64,000 bases of DNA from Limosilactobacillus mucosae DSM 13345. Its GTDB lineage: Bacteria; Bacillota; Bacilli; Lactobacillales; Lactobacillaceae. Below, one piece after another: positions 45,016 through 54,556 of the stretch. The position numbers and the translations under genes were made by a program. The notes beneath the pieces were generated by a model that was given only the letters and a program-made list of their open reading frames with translations, was not told the origin of the DNA and did not search any database. The DNA lies in the NCBI RefSeq assembly GCF_001436025.1, contig NZ_AZEQ01000002.1, positions 1 to 64,000 on the forward strand. Direction: 5' to 3'. Positions within the stretch are counted from its first letter, which is position 1; the number at the start of each line of letters is the position of its first letter.

Positions 45016-45113
45016 CTAGTTAATCACTTAAGTAACTAACTAAAACATCTGTTGCTTTTAGTACATTTGTCGCATTCAAACGGATTTTTGAGAAGTAGAA
45101 ACTGGGGAAGATT

Positions 45114-46178
45114 ATGCAAAAAATAAAACATTGGGTAAAAAATCACCGCAAGACAACGATCGGCACGGCAATCGTTTTGGTTTTGCTGATTGGGATGGGG
45201 ATCATCAATAAAATCAAGCAGAACAAGGCCGCGCTGTCTTCACGCTATGTCGTTGCCAAGGTTGCCAAAACGACTCCTTTGACGCTGACCGGGACCGTTG
45301 CCGCCCAACAGCAGCAGGTCTTGAGTCTGCCATCTGGCAAGGTGCAGTCGATCGGGGTTGCCAACGGACAAAAGGTCAGTGAGGGCGATCCTTTGGTAAC
45401 GACCTACAGCGAGAGTGCCAATGAAGAACTGACCGATGCCAAGCAGGAACTGGCCAAGGCACAGCGCAACGTAACGGCACAGCAAAACAATGTCAGTGCG
45501 GCGCAAAAGGATGCGGCGGCGCAAAGCGAGGATGGCACGGCTTCTGGATCGGCCAGCAGCGTTGCCCAGGCCCAAGCCAGTCTGGCCGATGCGCAAAGCG
45601 ACGTTACGGCAGCTCAAAATAAGGTCAACACGCTGAGTCAAAAGGTCACCCAGACTTTAACGGCACCATTTGATGGTACGGTCACGGTAGACGACACTAA
45701 GCAGGACGCACCGGTAATCACGATCTATTCCAACGATCTGAAGCTTAAGACCAAAGTATCGGAATATAACTACAGCAAGCTTAAAACTGGTCAGGCGATT
45801 CATGTGCGGGCACTGGCAACGGGCAAACAGGCCGATACGACGATCAGCTACCTGGCCACGGTGCCGACCACGAACTCGCAAAGCAACGGTGCCAGCTACG
45901 AGGTCGATGCCGATCTAAGCAGCAAAGACTTTATGGATGGGCAGACGGTCAAGGCTTCAGTTGCGCAAAACCAGCTGCGAATTCCAAAATCCAGCGTTAA
46001 AAATGGGCAGGTCTACGTCGTTAAAAACGGTAAGGCCAAAGCAGTTGCCGTTAGCGGTAAGCGGGTCAATGAATACTTTGAAGTCAAAAGCGGCGTCAAG
46101 GCTGGTCAGCAGATCGTTACCAACCCAGACAGCAAGCTGCATAACGGGACCAAGGTGAGCGCTGATGGCAATGATTAG
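45114..46178 (+). CDS. RND/MacA-type membrane fusion protein
   Basis: 354 residues. N-terminal membrane anchor (TTIGTAIVLVLLIGMGIINKI), then a lipoyl-like half, a coiled-coil hairpin rich in Ala, Gln and Ser (about 115-175), a second lipoyl half (LTAPFDGTVTV) and beta-barrel and membrane-proximal domains. In Gram-positives such proteins join an ABC permease to export peptides or drugs. Its coding end overlaps the ATPase gene by 14 bp. Confidence 0.85.
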   Translation: MQKIKHWVKNHRKTTIGTAIVLVLLIGMGIINKIKQNKAALSSRYVVAKVAKTTPLTLTGTVAAQQQQVLSLPSGKVQSIGVANGQKVSEGDPLVTTYSESANEELTDAKQELAKAQRNVTAQQNNVSAAQKDAAAQSEDGTASGSASSVAQAQASLADAQSDVTAAQNKVNTLSQKVTQTLTAPFDGTVTVDDTKQDAPVITIYSNDLKLKTKVSEYNYSKLKTGQAIHVRALATGKQADTTISYLATVPTTNSQSNGASYEVDADLSSKDFMDGQTVKASVAQNQLRIPKSSVKNGQVYVVKNGKAKAVAVSGKRVNEYFEVKSGVKAGQQIVTNPDSKLHNGTKVSADGND

Positions 46179-46857
46179 ACTGGAACACGTTAACAAGTAC
46201 TATGGTCAGGGTGCGACTCGATTTCACGTGCTGCATGATATCAATCTGCAGGTTGCGGCCGGTGAACTGATGGCGATTATCGGGGAATCAGGGTCTGGCA
46301 AGTCGACCTTGATCAATATCATCGGTTTTTTGGATGATGATTTTGAAGGAAACTATTTTTACAATGACCAGGCGATCCATGACTATACGCGGGCGGATTT
46401 TGCCAAGCTGCGCAACCAGCACGTGGGGTTTGTCTTTCAAAACTTTAAGCTGATTCGCGACATCAGTATTGCCGAAAACGTCATTTTGCCCCTGCTGTAT
46501 GCGGGAGTGGGTCGGCGGCAGGCAAAAAAAACGGCGGCCCGAGTTTTGAGTCGTGTTGGTCTAGGAGGGTATGATGACAAACTGCCCACTGAGCTTTCGG
46601 GTGGTCAGCAGCAGCGGGTCTCAATCGCGCGCGCCATCATTGCCAATCCTGATTTCTTGATTGCCGATGAGCCAACGGGGGCTTTGGACACTAAAACCAG
46701 TCAGGAAATCATGGACCTGTTTAAGCAGCTCAATCAGACTCAGCATACGACCATCATCATGGTGACGCATGATCCACGGGTTGCCGAACAGTGCGAGCGC
46801 GTCGTCAAGATCATTGATGGCCGAATTGTCGACGATCGAAAGGTGGGAGCAAATTGA
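46165..46857 (+). CDS. ABC transporter ATP-binding protein (MacB/LolD-like)
   Basis: 230 residues. Walker A GESGSGKST, signature LSGGQQQR, Walker B FLIADEPTGALD and H-loop VTHD all present. It belongs to the group that pairs with FtsX-type permeases and moves substrates by a mechanotransmission mechanism. Start ATG at 46165 (ATG 6 bp later also possible). Overlaps the permease start by 4 bp. Confidence 0.92.
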   Translation: MAMIRLEHVNKYYGQGATRFHVLHDINLQVAAGELMAIIGESGSGKSTLINIIGFLDDDFEGNYFYNDQAIHDYTRADFAKLRNQHVGFVFQNFKLIRDISIAENVILPLLYAGVGRRQAKKTAARVLSRVGLGGYDDKLPTELSGGQQQRVSIARAIIANPDFLIADEPTGALDTKTSQEIMDLFKQLNQTQHTTIIMVTHDPRVAEQCERVVKIIDGRIVDDRKVGAN

Positions 46858-48059
46858 GAAATGCCGAACTCTTGCGCAGTGCTCTGCAATCGCTAAGAGC
46901 CAACCCCAAGCGCAGTTTTCTGACGACGATTGGGATTACGATTGGGATCGCAGCGGTAATTACGATTCTGGCACTGGGAAATGGGGTCAAAAAAAGGCTC
47001 AGCGACGAGTTTAATACGACTCAAAACGGCGAGCAGTATACCTATCTTTACTTTACGCCCAACGATTCGCAGTCAGCTGCTTCCGGATTTACCGAAACGG
47101 ACTTAAACGCGATTGAGGAACGATTTGGCGCTAAGGTGAAAAAAGCCGCAATCTCGCATGAAACCAACAATGCTTCCGTCTCGCCGCTGGTTGGCAATGA
47201 GCGGGTCAACAACGCCACGATTTCACTGCTTAAGCGGCCAACCAGCAAGATTTCCATTATAGCGGGCCGCAATCTTACGACCAATGAGCTTTTGACTGAA
47301 GAACCGGTTATTCTGATGAAAGAGTCGCTGGCTAAAAAGCAGTATCAGACGGTTCAAAATGCAGTCGGCACTTCAGTTTCGATTGGGGATCACGACTATC
47401 GCGTGGTCGGGGTGTATCGCTCACAGGCCAACACCTATAATGACAACAAGTACGGCGCAGATCTGATTGGCGGTACCAAGCTGTTTTATTCGGGGACTAC
47501 GGCGACAACCGGCTATGGCATTAAGCTGACCTTTTATCAAGGCGCCAATGCCGGCAAGGTTACCAAAAAGATCAAGAAATACATGGAAAAGAAGGGAACC
47601 AGCGCTCACGATGGTACCTACATGGCAGTCGATGCCGGCGCGGAACTGACCAAAGTCAACAACATGATTACCGGTTTGACGGCCTTTATCAGTGCCATTG
47701 CGGGGATCTCGCTGTTTATCGCTGGGATTGGGGTCATGAACATGATGTACATCTCGGTTTCGGAGCGAACGCAGGAAATCGGGATTCGGCTGGCCGTTGG
47801 GGCCGCGCCGCAAAACGTGATGGCCCAGTTCTTGTTAGAAGCCATCGTCTTAACGGTCGGCGGCGGGTTGCTGGGCTTTGTCATCGGCTGGCTGCTGGCG
47901 GGCATAATCAGTAATTTCATGCCTTACCACATTCATGCCGTCATAACCTTGAATTCGTTCCTGTTGGCATTTGGGGTCTCAGCTTCAGTCGGGATCATCT
48001 TTGGGATCTTGCCGGCTAAACAGGCTGCCAACAAAAACCTGATCGAGATTCTGCGTTAG
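46854..48059 (+). CDS. ABC transporter permease (MacB/FtsX type)
   Basis: 401 residues beginning at TTG overlapping the ATPase stop. One N-terminal membrane segment, a large extracellular MacB-type domain (about 45-270) and three C-terminal membrane segments, with the SVSERTQEIGIRLAVGA coupling motif. Together with the fusion protein and ATPase it forms a MacAB-like exporter; the substrate cannot be read, but peptide antibiotics and cell-envelope stress are common for the type. Confidence 0.9.
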   Translation: MRNAELLRSALQSLRANPKRSFLTTIGITIGIAAVITILALGNGVKKRLSDEFNTTQNGEQYTYLYFTPNDSQSAASGFTETDLNAIEERFGAKVKKAAISHETNNASVSPLVGNERVNNATISLLKRPTSKISIIAGRNLTTNELLTEEPVILMKESLAKKQYQTVQNAVGTSVSIGDHDYRVVGVYRSQANTYNDNKYGADLIGGTKLFYSGTTATTGYGIKLTFYQGANAGKVTKKIKKYMEKKGTSAHDGTYMAVDAGAELTKVNNMITGLTAFISAIAGISLFIAGIGVMNMMYISVSERTQEIGIRLAVGAAPQNVMAQFLLEAIVLTVGGGLLGFVIGWLLAGIISNFMPYHIHAVITLNSFLLAFGVSASVGIIFGILPAKQAANKNLIEILR

Positions 48060-48096
48060 TCAATTTTCATTGAAAAGCGGCAGTTTAAAGAAACCA

Positions 48097-48142
48097 TTAA
48101 AGGCACGTTGTCAAGCTTGAACTTGAACAGCGTGCCTTTTTG
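48097..48142. terminator. Terminator between the exporter and pheA
   Basis: TAAAGGCACG and CGTGCCTTTTT arms with an inner AAG-CTT stem; bidirectional for the convergent genes. Confidence 0.75.
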
Positions 48143-48158
48143 GTTTGAGCTGATGGAA

Positions 48159-48998
48159 TTAATTTTCTTGACGATGGTAATTGCCAAGCAGACGCAGTGA
48201 GGTCGTATAGTTTTTCAGTTCAGCCAAAGTTTCGGTAATCCGCGGGTCAGCCAGATTGCCATCTAGGTCAACATAGAAATAATATTCCCAGGGGTTGCCC
48301 AGCAAAGGCCGCGATTCGATCCGCACCATGTTGATAGCATGCTCCTTAATGACGCGCATGACTTCATAGAGCGTACCAACCTCATTTTTCAAGGTAAAGA
48401 TCAATGAAATTCGATCAGCATCCGGCAAGACTTCTGGTGCGCGGCCAAAAATGATAAAACGCGTGTGATTAGACTTATCGTTTTCGATGCTGGGTGCCAA
48501 AACGTCTAGATCATATAATTTGGCTGCTTCAGTCGAGGCAATCGCGCCAACTGCCGGATCCTGCCTTTCAGCGGCCATTTTAGCTGCCAGTGCCGTATTG
48601 AGGCATTCTTTTCCTTGGATCTGATGCGCGGCTAAAAACTGGCTGGTCTGCAAAAGACCCTGGGGATGCGAATAGACTTCCTTGATGTCATTGAGTTTGG
48701 CTCCTTTAACGCCCAATAGGTTTTGAGCAATGTAGATGGACTGCTCGCCAACGATAAAGAAATGGTACTTGTTGATCAGATCGTAGTTGTCATTGATGGC
48801 ACCGGTTGAGGAATTTTCCATTGGGACGACGCCATAGTCGATTGCGCCGTTTTGCAGTGCCAAAAAAACGTCTTCAAACTTAGGATAGTTGCGACTTTCA
48901 ACCTGGCCAAACCATTGATGCATGGCCTGAGAAGAGAATGATCCCGGGACGCCTTGATAGCCAACGGTAACCCCGGTTCGCTGCGGTTGTGCAATCAT
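48159..48998 (-). CDS. pheA: Prephenate dehydratase
   Basis: 279 residues. The catalytic domain has the GYQGVPGSFS start, the substrate segment VPMENSSTGAI, and the active-site NHTRFIIFG (TRF). An ACT regulatory domain (from about residue 195) carries IESRPLLGNPWEYYFYVDL, the phenylalanine-binding motif. Converts prephenate to phenylpyruvate. GGAGG lies before the ATG. Stands apart from other aromatic genes. Confidence 0.94.
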   Translation of the reverse strand: MIAQPQRTGVTVGYQGVPGSFSSQAMHQWFGQVESRNYPKFEDVFLALQNGAIDYGVVPMENSSTGAINDNYDLINKYHFFIVGEQSIYIAQNLLGVKGAKLNDIKEVYSHPQGLLQTSQFLAAHQIQGKECLNTALAAKMAAERQDPAVGAIASTEAAKLYDLDVLAPSIENDKSNHTRFIIFGRAPEVLPDADRISLIFTLKNEVGTLYEVMRVIKEHAINMVRIESRPLLGNPWEYYFYVDLDGNLADPRITETLAELKNYTTSLRLLGNYHRQEN

Positions 48999-49135
48999 AG
49001 ATAATTCCTCCGTAATCTAAAAAATTTCTTCTAATCTTAGCTGATTGTCTAAATTATGACAACCATTACCGGATTAGTTAGTGGTGCTTGTTTGGGAACA
49101 TGCTAAAATAGACGGGTCGATAAAAGGAGATTTTT

Positions 49136-49879
49136 ATGAAGATTATCATTGCTCCGGCTCGGAATATGAAAGCTGATCCGGATTCATTGCCGATTCAAGG
49201 CTTACCGCAGTTTTTGCCGCAAACGGAAACGATTTTAGATTATCTGCGCAGTTTAAGCTACGACCAGCTTCATCATCTTTGGTGGGACTGCAGCGAAAAA
49301 ATTGCCATTCCCAACTATCAATGGGTGCAGCAGATGGATCTTTATCATCAGCTGACCCCGGCATTGCTGGCATTTACCGGCCTGCAGTACCAGCGGATGG
49401 CTCCGGGAGTTTTTGATGAGAAAGCACTTGGCTATGTTCAGGACCACTTGCGCATCTTATCGGGCTTTTATGGCTTATTGAGGCCGTTTGACGGAATCGT
49501 TTCCTATCGCTTGGGCATGGGTGATCGAGCTAAAGTTGCCGGGACCAGGAATCTATATGAGTTTTGGGGCAGCAGACTGGCCGATGAGCTTTATGCACAA
49601 GACGAGCTGGTTTTGAATCTGGCATCAAAAGAATATGCCAAAGCAGTCATTCCTTACGTCAAAGGCAAGCGTCAACTGGTCAGCTGCACGTTTGTCAAAG
49701 CAGAGCATGGCCGCTTCAAGACTCAAGCCACACGGGCCAAGATCGCACGGGGTAATCTGGTGCGCTATCTGGCTGAGCGTCAGGCTGATGATCTGGCAGT
49801 CGTAAAGCAGTTTGATCTTGGCTATCATTATGATGAGCAGGCATCGACAAATGATAACTTGGTTTTTGTAGCAGATTAG
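49136..49879 (+). CDS. yaaA: Peroxide stress protein YaaA (UPF0246)
   Basis: 247 residues. The family signature is complete: IIAPARNM near the start, then the LRILSGFYGLLRPFDGIVSYRLGMG segment and LNLASKEYAK. In E. coli YaaA limits iron-dependent damage under peroxide and binds DNA. AAAAGGAG precedes the ATG, and an extended -10 TGCTAAAAT (49101-49109) lies upstream. Confidence 0.9.
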   Translation: MKIIIAPARNMKADPDSLPIQGLPQFLPQTETILDYLRSLSYDQLHHLWWDCSEKIAIPNYQWVQQMDLYHQLTPALLAFTGLQYQRMAPGVFDEKALGYVQDHLRILSGFYGLLRPFDGIVSYRLGMGDRAKVAGTRNLYEFWGSRLADELYAQDELVLNLASKEYAKAVIPYVKGKRQLVSCTFVKAEHGRFKTQATRAKIARGNLVRYLAERQADDLAVVKQFDLGYHYDEQASTNDNLVFVAD

Positions 49880-49894
49880 GATGGGAAGAGAGAA

Positions 49895-51151
49895 TTGAGA
49901 ATAGAGAAGTCAAGTGACAGTCGTGCGCTGGCAATTGCAACGATTGTCATGGGAATTATTGCCGGAGCCAGTTCCGGTTTGTTAAGCATTGTCCTGGACG
50001 CAACGGAAAGAGTATTTTTTCATTTTACCGAAACCAACGCGATTCCGGTCGCGTTTTCAGCCACGCCATTAAACCGGCTGCTGGCGCCGATTATTGGGGC
50101 TTTGATCGTATCAGTCGTCTGGTACTTTATGCAGCTGCACTATCGACCGGTTAAATTGGGCAAGGCCGTTGATGGCGAAAAAATGCCAATGGGGGCCACG
50201 ATCATGCACGTCACGGCCCAGGTGTTCTATGTCGGGACTGGGGGATCCATCGGTCGGGAGCTGGCCCCAAGAGAAGCCGGCGCAATGTGGGCCCAGTCGT
50301 GGATTCGATTGGGCGATCAGATTGGCTGGCTTAAGCTGGCTCCAGAAGACCGCCGCCTACTGATTGCCGCAGCAGCTGGGGCCGGTTTTGCCGGCGTCTA
50401 CATTGCACCGATTACAGGAGCGATGTTTTGCCTGGAGATCCTCTATAAAAAGATTGATAAAAAAGCCGTGATCGTCAGTCTGACCATGGCTGCGATTGCA
50501 ACGATGGTCGGTGCGATCGTCAAAGGCTGGCAGCCGTATTATCTGGTGGCGTCACGTCAGTTTTCGCTGCGCTTGATTCCCTTTGTAGTGATCGTGGCAC
50601 CGCTGATGGGCTTTTTGGGTACTTGGTACAAACGGTTGATTGGCCGCGCCAGTGCACTGCGCGTTAAGGATCGACGGATTTTTATTACAATGCCGCTGGC
50701 TGGGGCGCTGACGGGTGCCGTTGCCTGTTTTTTCCCAGAAATCATGGGGAATGGCCGGGGCGTGGCCCAGATGGCAATCAATGTGACCAGTGTTTCTCAT
50801 TCGGCAGTTGCTTTACTGCTGTTCGGCTTTTTTGCCAAAGGGCTGGTTACTTTGGCAACAATCAGTGGTGGCGGCTATGGTGGGACACTGACGCCATCAA
50901 TTGCCATGGGTTCGTCTTTAGGCGTACTGTTAGGGATGATTTTTATTCAGGCAATGCCTGGCGAACCGTTGATGCAGTTTGCTGTCTTAGGGGCAGCTTT
51001 TTTCCTGGCAGCTACTCAGCAGGCACCATTAATGGCAATGTTTATGCTGTTTGAAGTCTGTCATTTGAATTTTTCAGCCCTTTTGCCATTAGGATTAGGC
51101 GTGGCACTAAGCATGGCAATTTCCAGCTGGATGCAGGCTAAAAAAGCATAA
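49895..51151 (+). CDS. ClC family chloride channel or transporter
   Basis: 418 residues beginning at TTG behind GGAAGAGAGA, 15 bp after yaaA. About ten membrane helices. The selectivity-filter segments are GTGGSIGRELAPREAGAMW and, further on, GGGYGGTLTPSIAMGSSLG. The gating glutamate lies in GRE. No CBS domains at the C-terminus. Could be an anion channel, a Cl-/H+ antiporter or a fluoride exporter; the motifs are not of the Eric-type fluoride group. Confidence 0.85.
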   Translation: MRIEKSSDSRALAIATIVMGIIAGASSGLLSIVLDATERVFFHFTETNAIPVAFSATPLNRLLAPIIGALIVSVVWYFMQLHYRPVKLGKAVDGEKMPMGATIMHVTAQVFYVGTGGSIGRELAPREAGAMWAQSWIRLGDQIGWLKLAPEDRRLLIAAAAGAGFAGVYIAPITGAMFCLEILYKKIDKKAVIVSLTMAAIATMVGAIVKGWQPYYLVASRQFSLRLIPFVVIVAPLMGFLGTWYKRLIGRASALRVKDRRIFITMPLAGALTGAVACFFPEIMGNGRGVAQMAINVTSVSHSAVALLLFGFFAKGLVTLATISGGGYGGTLTPSIAMGSSLGVLLGMIFIQAMPGEPLMQFAVLGAAFFLAATQQAPLMAMFMLFEVCHLNFSALLPLGLGVALSMAISSWMQAKKA

Positions 51152-51173
51152 GATAGAAGAAAGGACGGTGCTG

Positions 51174-51872
51174 ATGAAGTCTAAGCGAGTAGATGCGCCG
51201 CTGGTGCCTTTGGCAATCGCGCTGGCAGCGATGTTATCGATTGGGGCGGCCGTTGTCTGGCATCAATGGCTGTTTTGGCTGGTGACGGTTTTGTTATTGA
51301 TCTGTTTAGGGCTGTATTTAAATGCATCATGGCGCGGCAAAGAGCAGATAATTGATGAAACAATCACGTATCTGCATCTGTCTTCTGACGCGCAGGTGCT
51401 TGATCTTGGCACTGATCAAGGAAAGGTGCTGGTAAAGCTGGCAAAGCGCTTGACGATCCCAGGACATGCAACAGGGGTCGAAGTCGGGCGCAAATCTGCA
51501 CAGTCGCATAATTCGCTTGCCCGCGCCAAGGACAGTCTTCAAGCTGCGGCAATGGCAGATCGCGCTTCAGTGCAGGCAGCGGACATATTGAATCTGCCAT
51601 TTAAAGATCACCAGTTTGATGGGATTTTGATTTGGATGACGCTGCATCAGGTCAAGCCAACGATCAATCGCGCGCGTGCCGTTCAAGAAGCAGCTCGGAC
51701 CTTAAAAAGCGATGGTACGCTGGCAATTATTGATTTTAGGCATTTTGATGAGTACCAAAAGATTTTGGCAGGGCTGGGCTTTCATGATATTACGGTTCAC
51801 CAGTGCGGCGTCAACGGCTGGTGGGGTGTTCCATGGTTAAGTACTAAAATCTTATTGGCCAAGCGTTTCTAG
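51174..51872 (+). CDS. Membrane-anchored SAM-dependent methyltransferase
   Basis: 232 residues from the ATG at 51174 (AAGGA 8 bp upstream). Two hydrophobic segments at residues 11-50 are followed by a class I methyltransferase domain: motif I VLDLGTDQGKVLVKLAK, motif II TGVEVG, and a motif near FKDHQFDGILIWMTLHQV. The substrate is unknown; the anchored architecture is common in lactobacilli. 22 bp after the ClC gene, probably in the same operon. Confidence 0.82.
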   Translation: MKSKRVDAPLVPLAIALAAMLSIGAAVVWHQWLFWLVTVLLLICLGLYLNASWRGKEQIIDETITYLHLSSDAQVLDLGTDQGKVLVKLAKRLTIPGHATGVEVGRKSAQSHNSLARAKDSLQAAAMADRASVQAADILNLPFKDHQFDGILIWMTLHQVKPTINRARAVQEAARTLKSDGTLAIIDFRHFDEYQKILAGLGFHDITVHQCGVNGWWGVPWLSTKILLAKRF

Positions 51873-51920
51873 CCGCAAGCAGGCTGGCAGTTACGCTGAT
51901 GATTAAAAACGATTGAAAAT

Positions 51921-51970
51921 AAAGCGTTCAGCGGTTTTGAGAGGCGATTGCCGACTGCTGAGCGTTTTTT
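51921..51970 (+). terminator. Terminator after the methyltransferase
   Basis: AAAGCGTTCAGCGG and CGACTGCTGAGCGTTTTTT form an imperfect but long stem ending in six T. Confidence 0.7.
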
Positions 51971-52054
51971 ATGAGCTTTTTTTAAATGCTGGTTGTTCTT
52001 TGGTAATGAAAAGCTTATCCTTATTCAGTATGCATTCGACAGGGAGGAAAGATT

Positions 52055-52966
52055 TTGAATAAGAGAACGAAAGGCATTCTGCTGGCCGTTACGGGAGCTT
52101 CTTTTTGGGGAACTTCAGGCGTTGCCGTGCAATATCTGTTTGGCGAAACGACGGTCAGTGAGGTTTGGCTGGTCGGGCTGCGGCTTTTAGGAGCTGGAAT
52201 GCTGCTGCTCATCTTGGCCAAGCTAACTGGAAGATCGTCAACCAAGGCATTGTTTAGCAATCGTCATGACGTACTGCAGCTGGTTTTATTTGCCTTTTTT
52301 GGGATGGGCATGTCGCAGCTGACTTATTTTGCGGCCGTTAAGTACAGCAATGCCCCGACAGCCACGGTGATTCAATACTTGGCGCCAGTTATCATTATTG
52401 GTTATACGGCAGCTGCCCAGAAAATGATGCCGCGCTGAATCGATGTGGTATCGATCATCGTAGCCTTGGTTGGAACGTTTTTATTGGTGACCAACGGCAA
52501 TCTCAATCATCTGGCGTTGTCGCCGCAAGCATGCTTTTGGGCGCTTTTGGCTGCGCTGGCTAATGCAATCAGCACGATGGCACCCGGGCGACTGTTTGCC
52601 CGCTATGGCACGCTTAATGTTACGGCCTGGTCGATGCTGATCTGTGGCATTTGTTTTATCCCGCTGTACTTTATTATGCCAATGCCGGCCCTGCGACCGT
52701 TAGACGTGGCCTTGATTGGCTGGATTATTATTGGCGGTACGCTTTTGGCCTATACGCTCTACCTGGCCAGCGTACAATATATCGATCCTAGTACGACAGG
52801 GATGCTGGGAGCTTTTGAGCCTTTGGTGGCAACGATTCTGGCGGTGGCGCTTTTGCACACTCAATTTGGTCCGGTCAATATCTTGGCCAGCTGCCTGATT
52901 GTTTTGGCAACTTTCTTGCAGATGATGCCGCTGCAGGCCTTTTCGCATCGTCGATCATTAAACTAA
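52055..52966 (+). pseudogene. EamA/DMT family transporter with in-frame stop
   Basis: Reads as a normal ~303-codon drug/metabolite transporter from TTG at 52055 (AGGGAGG upstream) except for TGA at 52436-52438, codon 128. The frame continues without shift. The first half ends QKMMPR and the second goes on IDVVSIIVALVGTFLLVTNG, matching the mid-point of the two EamA repeats. A single change from CGA (Arg) would explain it. The break leaves two five-helix halves, probably inactive unless the stop is read through or a second start (GTG 52445) gives a separate half. Could also be a sequencing error. Confidence 0.8.
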
Positions 52967-52984
52967 CCAGGTTGTGTCAATATG

Positions 52985-53024
52985 AAAAGCCAAGCGTGGT
53001 GGGGATCCACCAGCTTGGCTTTTT
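52985..53024. terminator. Bidirectional terminator
   Basis: AAAAGCCAAGC and GCTTGGCTTTTT arms plus an inner TGGTGG/CCACCA. Confidence 0.85.
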
Positions 53025-53026
53025 GA

Positions 53027-54427
53027 TTATTTGACAGCTTGTTTTTTGCCATTTAAGCCGTTACGGCAAAGATAGACGATCGCGGCCAGAACTAAGACGC
53101 CCGCGCCAACGATTACTGAGATGCGCGTATCAGGGTTGATAAACATGAAGACAACGATCATGATCAGCATTGCAAACGCAAAGTAGTTTGAAAATGGATA
53201 AAGCGGCAGTTTAAACGGATGATCCTGCATCAGTTCAGGATTATGCTGCCGGAATCGCAGTTCAGCCAACAAGATCACAAACCAAGGAATCATCCCTGGC
53301 AAAACGGATGAACTGAAGACAACGACAAAGAGATCGGCAGTTGACTTGCTGAAGTATTCGGCGAAGATGTCTAAGACAAAGCCGATCAGAATCCCGCCAG
53401 AAATTCCCAGAATTGCCGCATCGGGAACCACGTGCTTGGAAAGTCTGCCAAACAGGCGTGGAGCATTGCCTTCATGCGCCAAGCGGAAAAGCATTCGGCT
53501 AGAACTGTAGATCCCTGAGTTGGCACCGGATAAAGCGGCCGTCAAAACCACAAAGTTGATAATCGAAGCCGCTGCGGTAATGCCGACTTTGGCAAACGTC
53601 TCAACAAATGGCGAGCCGACGCTGTCTAATTGATTCCACGGGTAGATCGTAACAATGACGAAAATCGCACCGACATAAAAGATCAGAATTCTAAACAAAA
53701 CGGATTTAACCGATTTGACCACGGCTTTTTGCGGATTGGCAACCTCACCGGCCGAGATTCCCAATAGCTCGATTCCTTCATATGACCCAACGATGATCGA
53801 CATTGAGAACATAAAGCCCTTAAAGCCGCCGGTGAAAAAGCCGCCATGAGCCCAAAGATTGCTAAAGCCAATGGGATGACCGCCATTGCCAAATCCCAGC
53901 AGAATCACCAAAAAGCCTAGAATAATCATTAAAACAATCGTTACGACCTTGATCATGGCAAACCAGAACTCCAAGGTACCATAAGCTTTGGCACTGGCCA
54001 GGTTGGCGATGGCTAAAAAGAAGATGATGATCAGACCTGCAGCCCAGGTTTGAGTATGCGGCCACCAGTACTTGAGATATTCAGTTGAAGCAATAACTTC
54101 TGACATCCCGACCACGATATATTCAAAAACGTTGGCCCATTCTGCCATGTAGCCGGCCATTGGGTGCACGTAATGGGTGGCATAGTCAGCAAACGACCCC
54201 GTGCTGGGATTGACGTAGATCATCTCGCCCAAAGCTCGCATTACGATATACAGAATCAAACCGACAAAGGCATAGGCCAAAAGTACGGAAGGCCCGGTCC
54301 ATTTGATGGTTGATTTTGATCCCATAAACAGTCCAACGCCAATTGCGCCGCCTAAAGAGATCATTTCCATTTGTCCAGCCGTCATCGTGCGCTTTAGTTT
54401 TGGCGCGACGTGGTTTTTCTCGCTCAT
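53027..54427 (-). CDS. Amino acid permease (APC superfamily, AAT family)
   Basis: 466 residues from the ATG at 54427 (GGAGG 7 bp upstream). Twelve membrane segments. The MEMISLGGAIGVGLFMGSK segment and GEMIYVNPSTGSFADYA define the AAT family (CycA, LysP and AroP relatives). The substrate is not readable by eye. The 5' region carries a leader ORF and an intrinsic terminator immediately upstream of the ribosome site, so expression is likely set by attenuation. Confidence 0.88.
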   Translation of the reverse strand: MSEKNHVAPKLKRTMTAGQMEMISLGGAIGVGLFMGSKSTIKWTGPSVLLAYAFVGLILYIVMRALGEMIYVNPSTGSFADYATHYVHPMAGYMAEWANVFEYIVVGMSEVIASTEYLKYWWPHTQTWAAGLIIIFFLAIANLASAKAYGTLEFWFAMIKVVTIVLMIILGFLVILLGFGNGGHPIGFSNLWAHGGFFTGGFKGFMFSMSIIVGSYEGIELLGISAGEVANPQKAVVKSVKSVLFRILIFYVGAIFVIVTIYPWNQLDSVGSPFVETFAKVGITAAASIINFVVLTAALSGANSGIYSSSRMLFRLAHEGNAPRLFGRLSKHVVPDAAILGISGGILIGFVLDIFAEYFSKSTADLFVVVFSSSVLPGMIPWFVILLAELRFRQHNPELMQDHPFKLPLYPFSNYFAFAMLIMIVVFMFINPDTRISVIVGAGVLVLAAIVYLCRNGLNGKKQAVK

Positions 54428-54439
54428 GCTGTGTCCTCC

Positions 54440-54474
54440 AAAAATAAAAGAGCGATTCAAATTATGAACCGCTC
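54440..54474 (-). terminator. Attenuator terminator upstream of the permease
   Basis: GAGCGGTTCA pairs with TGAATCGCTC (one G-U), loop 5 nt, followed by TTTTATTTTT on the minus strand, 13 bp ahead of the permease start codon. Terminating here would prevent permease expression. Confidence 0.7.
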
Positions 54475-54490
54475 ATCATTACCGTTAAGC

Positions 54491-54556
54491 TTAATCAGAT
54501 GTTGCGCAGCTGACCATAATCAGATGGATATTTAATTGGTTATGGAAAAACTGCAT
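54491..54556 (-). CDS. Leader peptide of the amino acid permease
   Basis: 21 codons from ATG at 54556 to TAA at 54491-54493, with AAGGAG 5 bp upstream. It begins MQFFHNQ and ends VSCATSD, and holds two His, two Phe and two Ser codons. The stop is 17 nt before the terminator stem. A perfect minus-strand TATAAT at 54590-54585 lies 29 bp upstream of it. The arrangement (promoter, short ORF, terminator, permease) is that of a ribosome-mediated attenuator. The sensed amino acid is unknown. Confidence 0.6.
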   Translation of the reverse strand: MQFFHNQLNIHLIMVSCATSD

